From Methylocystis hirsuta (GTDB taxonomy: Bacteria > Pseudomonadota > Alphaproteobacteria > Rhizobiales > Beijerinckiaceae): a DNA stretch of 64,000 bases. The stretch is from positions 124,001-188,000 of the forward strand of contig NZ_QWDD01000003.1 of the NCBI RefSeq assembly GCF_003722355.1. The letters run 5' to 3'. Below, one piece after another: positions 59,432 to 64,000 of the stretch. Under the pieces are notes generated by a model that was given only the letters and a program-made list of their open reading frames with translations, had not been told where the DNA came from and did no database searches. Numbering within the stretch: the first letter of the stretch is position 1; each line of letters opens with the position of its first letter. Made by a program: the position numbers and the translations under genes.

Positions 59432-59674
59432 AGCGGAGATGGCGGCGCGATCCGGTAGGGGAAAAAGGAAGTTCCGTGTCAGTACTACGCGACGCAGATG
59501 CGTTGCCTAACAATCCCAGTCGTCGGACGACGAGGCGTGAGGGAGTTCTTCCCTTGAATCGTAAAGATATTGGTTCGGCATGTTGGGAGGCAAGCAAACG
59601 ATTATATGGGGAGGGGGAGGCTACTCAGTGAATTGTAACGCCGATCTCCGACGGCCCTAATCCATCGCCGACTA

Positions 59675-59887
59675 TCAGAAGAGTTTGCCGGCACGGTACA
59701 GGAGCGAACCGGCCCACAAGACGAGCGCCAGATAGTAGAGCGCCCAGCCCTCGGCCGGTGGAAACCAGCGAGAGATCGTGCGGAAGTGCCGCACGTACTA
59801 CTCGCTGCCGAATCTCACCATCAGGTTGGCGCTAATCGCATCGATGAGGAGGATGGAGAAGATAATCGCTTCGATACACGCCATCAT
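59675..59887 (-). pseudogene. Small membrane protein with in-frame amber stop
   Basis: The minus strand reads MMACIEAIIFSILLIDAIS, ANLMVRFGSE, a TAG, then YVRHFRTISRWFPPAEGW and ALYYLALVLWAGSLLYRA ending GKLF and TGA. Two membrane spans flank a basic loop. One base change would restore a 70-residue protein. No family name is known to me. Confidence 0.5.
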
Positions 59888-60059
59888 GCGCGACTAATGG
59901 TTCGGCATGGCGATTTGGGCCTGGCGCACAAGATTCCTGACAGTCGTCAGCGCTGTTGCCACCTCATTCTAAAAATGGGTTCTGACCCACTTGAACTCTG
60001 GATGCAACGAGATGAAGTGCTGCCACCAGGTAAGGTCGTCTCTCAATACTGGGGACCTG

Positions 60060-60497
60060 TCATTGAGCCTGAATTGAAAAGCTCGGGGTTGGTACTTTAA
60101 TGCATCGACGATCGCGCCTACCATCTGTGCGCCCCAACCCGGCGCGCAGCGAGTTAATTTCTTCAATATAGAGCTCGGGCGGATCATACCTGTTGGTGAG
60201 CATCAGCGATATACCCGACGCTTTATCATTTCCCGCTTTAACGATCATTTTGGGCGAGGTCGAAGCGAAAATCTCCCAGAAACCGGGGCCATAGGATTTC
60301 AATGTTACGTACAACTGTAGCCTCCGCAAATTTAGATAAATTGCGCTGGCAATCGTCTCAACCTGCCGGTCGTCGGGTCTTCCTTCAGTGCTCATGCTAA
60401 GCAGATATTCTAGTTTCTCGCAGATAGTAATACACCCCGCAAACGTCGCCATCGCAGTTCTGCATTCGTCGTCCAACGAATCACCAGTGGTAGGCAA
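60060..60497 (-). CDS. Hypothetical protein
   Basis: A 145-residue soluble, helical protein with VETIASAIYLNLRRLQLYVTL and YGPGFWEIFASTSPKM. Composition and length are protein-like, but I do not recognise a family. The start is TTG at 60497 or an ATG sixteen codons in. It lies alone, divergent from the amidase. Confidence 0.5.
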   Translation of the reverse strand: MPTTGDSLDDECRTAMATFAGCITICEKLEYLLSMSTEGRPDDRQVETIASAIYLNLRRLQLYVTLKSYGPGFWEIFASTSPKMIVKAGNDKASGISLMLTNRYDPPELYIEEINSLRAGLGRTDGRRDRRCIKVPTPSFSIQAQ

Positions 60498-60636
60498 CGG
60501 CGGTACTTGAACAGCTCAAGGCAGCTTCAATCAGTGTGCCAAGAGGCTGGGCGGCGGCAACGACCGGGTGATAAAACCTCGAAGTCTCGGCCCCTAAAAT
60601 TGCTTCGACTCCCGACAACACAGGGGAAGTATCCGC

Positions 60637-62082
60637 TTGGTGGATGTTCTGTCCCTCGATGCGACCGATCAATTGAAGGCGCTCGTCGCCCGAGAGATCA
60701 GCGCTCGCGAGTTGCTCGACGCCTCTGTTGCGCGGACGGATCGCCTGCACGCGCGATTGAACGCAGTCGTCGCCAGGGATCTCGAGCGCGCCTATGCAGC
60801 CGCAAAAGCAATCGATGATCGCCGCGTTCGCGGTGGGCGCCTCGGTCCTCTTGCCGGCCTGCCGATGACGGTGAAGGAGGCGTTTGACGTCGAAGGCCTT
60901 CCCGCTTGTGCAGGCGTCAGGAGCCGCCTGAATCGCATAGCAAAAGACGCTTTGGTTGTTGACAGGGCGCGCTCAGCGGATGCGATCGTTTGGGGCAAGA
61001 CCAACACACCGGTCAACTCGGCGGACTGGCAGACCTACAATCCGGTTTATGGGACGACCAATAATCCCTGGAACGTGAAATGCACGCCCGGCGGCTCGTC
61101 GGGGGGATCGGCCGTTGCGCTCGCGGCAGGCATGACGGCGCTCGAGATCGGGGCGGACATGGGAGGATCGCTGCGCGTCCCGGCCAGCTTCTGCGGCGTC
61201 TTCGCCCATAGGCCGACCTATGGCCTTGTGCCGCAGCGGGGTTACGTTCCGCCAGTCGATGCGGCCGCCGATCTCGACATGGCGGCGGTGGGGCCGATGG
61301 CGCGGTCAGCTCGCGATCTGCAACTACTCCTATCAATCATTGTAGCTTCGCCCGCCTTGAGCCAGCCCGCGCCTGTCGAACTCAAAGACTTGAAAATCGC
61401 TCTGTGGCTGGACGAGCCAAGTTTTACGATAGACCCCGAGGCGAAAGCGGTGATCGTCCGCTTCGCCGAGCGACTGGCGCAAAAAGGCGCCGTCGTGGAG
61501 TCGATCAGGAGCCCGGCGCCGACAGCAGCGATGATGTTCGCATTCACCACGCTTCTCCTGGCCGTCATTGGATTTGAGATGCCTTGGCTCCAGCGCGCCT
61601 TTTACGAGCTGCTGCGTGGACCGGCGAAAATTGCTCGCGCATTTGGCGCTGGGCCCTTCTCCTGGGCGCACGGCGCTCTCGGCGTGACAGCACGCCATCG
61701 TGAGTGGCTGGAGGCGAATGAGACTCGCGCCAAATTCGCGCTTTCCGTTCGCGAGTTCTTTACCCGGTTCGACGTTCTGATTGCTCCAGCGACGCCCGTC
61801 GTGGCGTTCCCGCATAACCATGCGCCAGTCCTGTTGCGAAGGCTCAAGTGTTCGGACGGACGCTCTGTCAAATATCTCGAAATGCTCGATTGGGTCGGGT
61901 TCGCGACGATGTTCAGCCTTCCTGCGACGGCGGTCCCGGCGGGGCTGACCCGTGACGGTTTGCCGGTGGGCCTCCAGATCGTTGGACCGCATGGCCGCGA
62001 TTCGCTGACTCTATCGCTTGCGCAGGCCATTGAAGAACAGATCAACGGATTTCGGCCGCCGCCCTGTGTCCAGGCTATTTGA
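60637..62082 (+). CDS. Amidase-signature family hydrolase
   Basis: A 481-residue amidase: the catalytic lysine in GLPMTVKEAFDVEGLP near residue 80, the serine pair in CTPGGSSGGSAVALAAG at about 150-160 and MGGSLRVPASFCGVFAHRP carrying the nucleophile region. The C-terminus ends TAVPAGLTRDGLPVGLQIVG. It would hydrolyse an amide such as indoleacetamide or an aryl amide; the substrate cannot be deduced. GatA is unlikely as no gatB or gatC is nearby. The start is GTG with GGGGAAG upstream. Confidence 0.9.
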   Translation: MVDVLSLDATDQLKALVAREISARELLDASVARTDRLHARLNAVVARDLERAYAAAKAIDDRRVRGGRLGPLAGLPMTVKEAFDVEGLPACAGVRSRLNRIAKDALVVDRARSADAIVWGKTNTPVNSADWQTYNPVYGTTNNPWNVKCTPGGSSGGSAVALAAGMTALEIGADMGGSLRVPASFCGVFAHRPTYGLVPQRGYVPPVDAAADLDMAAVGPMARSARDLQLLLSIIVASPALSQPAPVELKDLKIALWLDEPSFTIDPEAKAVIVRFAERLAQKGAVVESIRSPAPTAAMMFAFTTLLLAVIGFEMPWLQRAFYELLRGPAKIARAFGAGPFSWAHGALGVTARHREWLEANETRAKFALSVREFFTRFDVLIAPATPVVAFPHNHAPVLLRRLKCSDGRSVKYLEMLDWVGFATMFSLPATAVPAGLTRDGLPVGLQIVGPHGRDSLTLSLAQAIEEQINGFRPPPCVQAI

Positions 62083-62385
62083 GCTGACGCGGTCACTGGC
62101 CGCCGCTCAGTGCTCGGAGCAAGCCCTTTCGGAAGCTGACGTTCGTCTCTGAGTTGAGGCCAAGTTCGCCCAAATGATTGCCCCCCTGCGACGGGTCCAA
62201 TATCAATGGAAAGTGGTTCCCGATCTAGCGCGGGCGGCGGGCAGGGGCCGCCCAACCCACGCCGCCAAAATCGTTTGCGAATTGCGGACGAACGAACAAC
62301 CGCGGCGAAGCTCTTGGTGTGGTAAGGAATTCAAGACGCCGCTCTGCGGGAACAGCGCATCTGTCGCAGCGAAGGAAAAGCAGCA
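62083..62385. other. Intergenic stretch, no supported gene
   Basis: About 300 bases with no supported gene; AAGGAAAAG lies before the next start. Confidence 0.4.
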
Positions 62386-62739
62386 ATGCATTTCGTCATC
62401 TCCGCTACTTACGGTCCAACTGACCCAACCAGGGCTATGCTGCCTTTTATCTTTGCGGCTTCGGCGCTGCAGGATAATGACCAGGTGACGATCATGTTGT
62501 TTGCCGACTCGGTATTTGCCGCGGTCGAGGGCGCAGCCGCTAAGCTCGTGCCGGTTGGGCCGCCCAATAGATACGAAGAGGTTGCTGGCCACCGCAACGT
62601 CGCCCCATTAGCTTGCAAGCCTTGTCTTGAAGCGCGAGGTCTGAGCCCCTCAGTGCTGGATAAACGCGTTAAGCTCGGCGGCATGAATGATTTTCATGCG
62701 GCAGCGAAAGAGCCAAATGCGCGGGTGGTGAACTTCTAG
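62386..62739 (+). CDS. DsrE/DsrF-like protein
   Basis: A 117-residue single-domain protein: HFVISATYGPTDPTRAMLPF, ASALQDNDQVTIMLFADSVF and a cysteine pair in LACKPCLEARGL, followed by GGMNDFHAAAKE. The layout matches DsrE-like sulfur-carrier proteins with the reactive cysteine in the third helix. A role in sulfur relay or redox sensing is possible. The start follows AAGGA by seven bases. Confidence 0.75.
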   Translation: MHFVISATYGPTDPTRAMLPFIFAASALQDNDQVTIMLFADSVFAAVEGAAAKLVPVGPPNRYEEVAGHRNVAPLACKPCLEARGLSPSVLDKRVKLGGMNDFHAAAKEPNARVVNF

Positions 62740-63020
62740 TCTCTGACTTGAAAGATACTGCCTGAATAAGCATCTTGGGCGACAAAATGGCGAGGACTTC
62801 CGCTTCAAAATCTTCAGCGCATTTTCCAGACCTACCGGAAACTTCCGGTAGGCCGGGTGTCGACAGCTTTAACATGCTGAACTCGCGTGAAGCTGCGACA
62901 AATTCCTGCGTTTTTTATCCACGATCCAGTCATCTCGCAGCCCCCCGCGAAGCAGCGAGCTTTCTTCCATTTATATTTCTTCGAATCACCCTCGCCGCCG
63001 ATTCAACCAGGCCGTGAGCC

Positions 63021-64000
63021 GTGCCGCGCCACTTCGATCCGACCCTCGTCAATGACCCCTTCGATGATCCCGGCCTGTACGTGGATCTCGTTTTTGAACG
63101 ACGCGCGCTGCTTTTCGATCTGGGCGACATTGCGCGACTGTCGCCTCGTAAAATTCTGCGCATCAGCGACGTCTTTGTCACGCATCGGCATATGGATCAC
63201 TTTGCTGGCTTCGATCAGTTGCTGCGACGCGTTCTCGGCCGGGAGAAAATGCTCGGGCTTTACGGCCCTGCAGGCACGATCGATGCGGTGGAGCACAAGC
63301 TTAAAGCGCATACTTGGAATCTCATCGACGAATATGGCGGCAACCTCGTCTGTAGCGTGACGGAGATTGACGAGGCGGGACGCCAGACGTCGGCGAAGTT
63401 CTGCGGACGCACCCGATTCGAGCGCTCCAACGTGGAAACGCAGCAAGCCGACGACGGCCTTCTGCATAAAGAACCGGGCTTTCAGGTCCGCGCGACGACG
63501 CTCGACCATGGAGTGCCGGTGCTGGCCCTCGCGCTCGAAGAGCGGGCTCAGATCGACGTGTGGCGTAACAAGGTCGATGCCATGGGGCTCGCGGTCGGGC
63601 CGTGGTTGCGGAGGTTCAAAGAGGCGATACTTCGCGGCGTGGACGACGACGTTCTTGTCGACATCGGATGGGCTGTCGGGCAGCTTGGAAGGCCTACAGC
63701 TCTTCCCCTTGGGTTGCTCAAGCGGGAGATTATGCAAATCACCTCTGGACGCAAGATTGTCTATGTGGTCGATTGCTCTTTCAGCGATGCTAACCGTGAA
63801 AAAATCATTCGGCTTGCCCGAGATGCAGACATCCTTTTCATCGAAGCGACTTTCCTTGACGCCGATGCCGCGATCGCTCAACAGCGTCACCATTTGACCG
63901 CATGCCAAGCGGGAACGCTTGCTCGCCTGGCCGGAGCTAAGCGGTTCGTAACCTTTCACTATTCTCCTCGCTATAAAGGGCAGGGTCAGCGACCTATCTT
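63021..64000 (+). CDS. MBL-fold hydrolase, RNase Z-like, runs off the window
   Basis: An open frame from GTG at 63021 continues without stop to the last base (about 326 residues). It shows GLYVDLVFERRALLFDLGD, the zinc motif FVTHRHMDHFAGFDQLL, TTLDHGVPVLALALEE, DIGWAVGQLGRPTALP and IVYVVDCSFSDAN, an RNase Z/ElaC-like metallo-beta-lactamase. RNase Z trims tRNA 3' ends. TGA just before 63021 excludes an earlier start. The last zinc-binding histidines are in or near VTFHYSPRY at the edge. Its C-terminus lies outside the window. Confidence 0.82.
   Translation, partial: MPRHFDPTLVNDPFDDPGLYVDLVFERRALLFDLGDIARLSPRKILRISDVFVTHRHMDHFAGFDQLLRRVLGREKMLGLYGPAGTIDAVEHKLKAHTWNLIDEYGGNLVCSVTEIDEAGRQTSAKFCGRTRFERSNVETQQADDGLLHKEPGFQVRATTLDHGVPVLALALEERAQIDVWRNKVDAMGLAVGPWLRRFKEAILRGVDDDVLVDIGWAVGQLGRPTALPLGLLKREIMQITSGRKIVYVVDCSFSDANREKIIRLARDADILFIEATFLDADAAIAQQRHHLTACQAGTLARLAGAKRFVTFHYSPRYKGQGQRPI

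Noticed and set aside
37970..59800. Amber suppression to explain the in-frame TAG codons in phaC and the small membrane gene
   Set aside because: Only two cases, both in genes otherwise truncated or isolated; ordinary decay is simpler.
63003..63959. A 318-codon minus-strand frame at the right edge
   Set aside because: The plus strand encodes an MBL-fold protein with the HxHxDH motif and runs off the window; the minus frame has none.

Overview
The window is GC-rich, coding-dense DNA from an alphaproteobacterium. The closest matches I recognise (GroEL, RpoD, IF-2, PheT, DUF4167, DUF5765 and CopC/CopD types) point to Hyphomicrobiales, and the mixture of copper-handling genes, PHA-type genes and this insertion-sequence load suggests a Methylocystis/Methylosinus-like methanotroph. 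The organism is an inference; no rRNA, tRNA, replication or conjugation gene was found to settle it or to say whether this is chromosome or plasmid.

The region is a decayed accessory island. Intact genes alternate with gene fragments, single-base frameshifts and at least nine insertion-sequence families or remnants (ISL3, IS1182, ISKra4, IS110 types, IS66, IS21, IS630, IS6). From the left: 1-2300 is a PheT/FadD/ISL3 chimera and a DUF5765 membrane protein; 2400-9000 holds truncated acyl-CoA ligases, an intact PolX, an acyl carrier protein split by an IS1182 element, and a 2H RNA phosphoesterase (ThpR); 9100-13000 holds two hypothetical genes and an overlapping hsp20-lon pair; 13-20 kb holds a PhaC-like enzyme, an ABC exporter, decayed hydrolases, a broken ParDE module and a deleted ISL3 element; 20-26 kb holds DUF2267, CBS, esterase/archaemetzincin, DJ-1/PfpI and an IS110.

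From 26 to 42 kb lie stress and information-processing genes: a second hsp20, a dnaK fragment, a THEP1 NTPase overlapping a Grc3/Clp1-like polynucleotide kinase, a HemG-like flavodoxin pseudogene, archease plus RtcB, a complete infB, a broken groEL facing a phaC fragment, and an rpoD-like sigma gene split by an IS110-type element. From 44 to 49 kb is a stack of IS66, IS21, IS630 and two ISKra4 copies. From 49 to 52 kb is a minus-strand copper operon (DUF2946, His/Glu-rich outer-membrane protein, CopC, CopD). The right end holds a second, broken PhaC-like gene, a MbcA/RES toxin-antitoxin pair, dinB and erythromycin-esterase fragments, an amidase, a DsrE-like protein and an MBL-fold (RNase Z-like) gene that runs off the window.

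Two themes stand out. One is RNA end healing and sealing: archease-RtcB, THEP1-Grc3/Clp1 kinase, ThpR, and the RNase Z-like enzyme. The other is accessory copies of housekeeping factors (IF-2, sigma-70, GroEL, DnaK, PheT, Lon, Hsp20), most of them broken but infB and lon intact. With the PhaC-like, ACP, acyl-CoA ligase, CBS, DUF2267, dienelactone-hydrolase and erythromycin-esterase genes, this looks like a stress/storage gene cluster that insertion sequences are taking apart.
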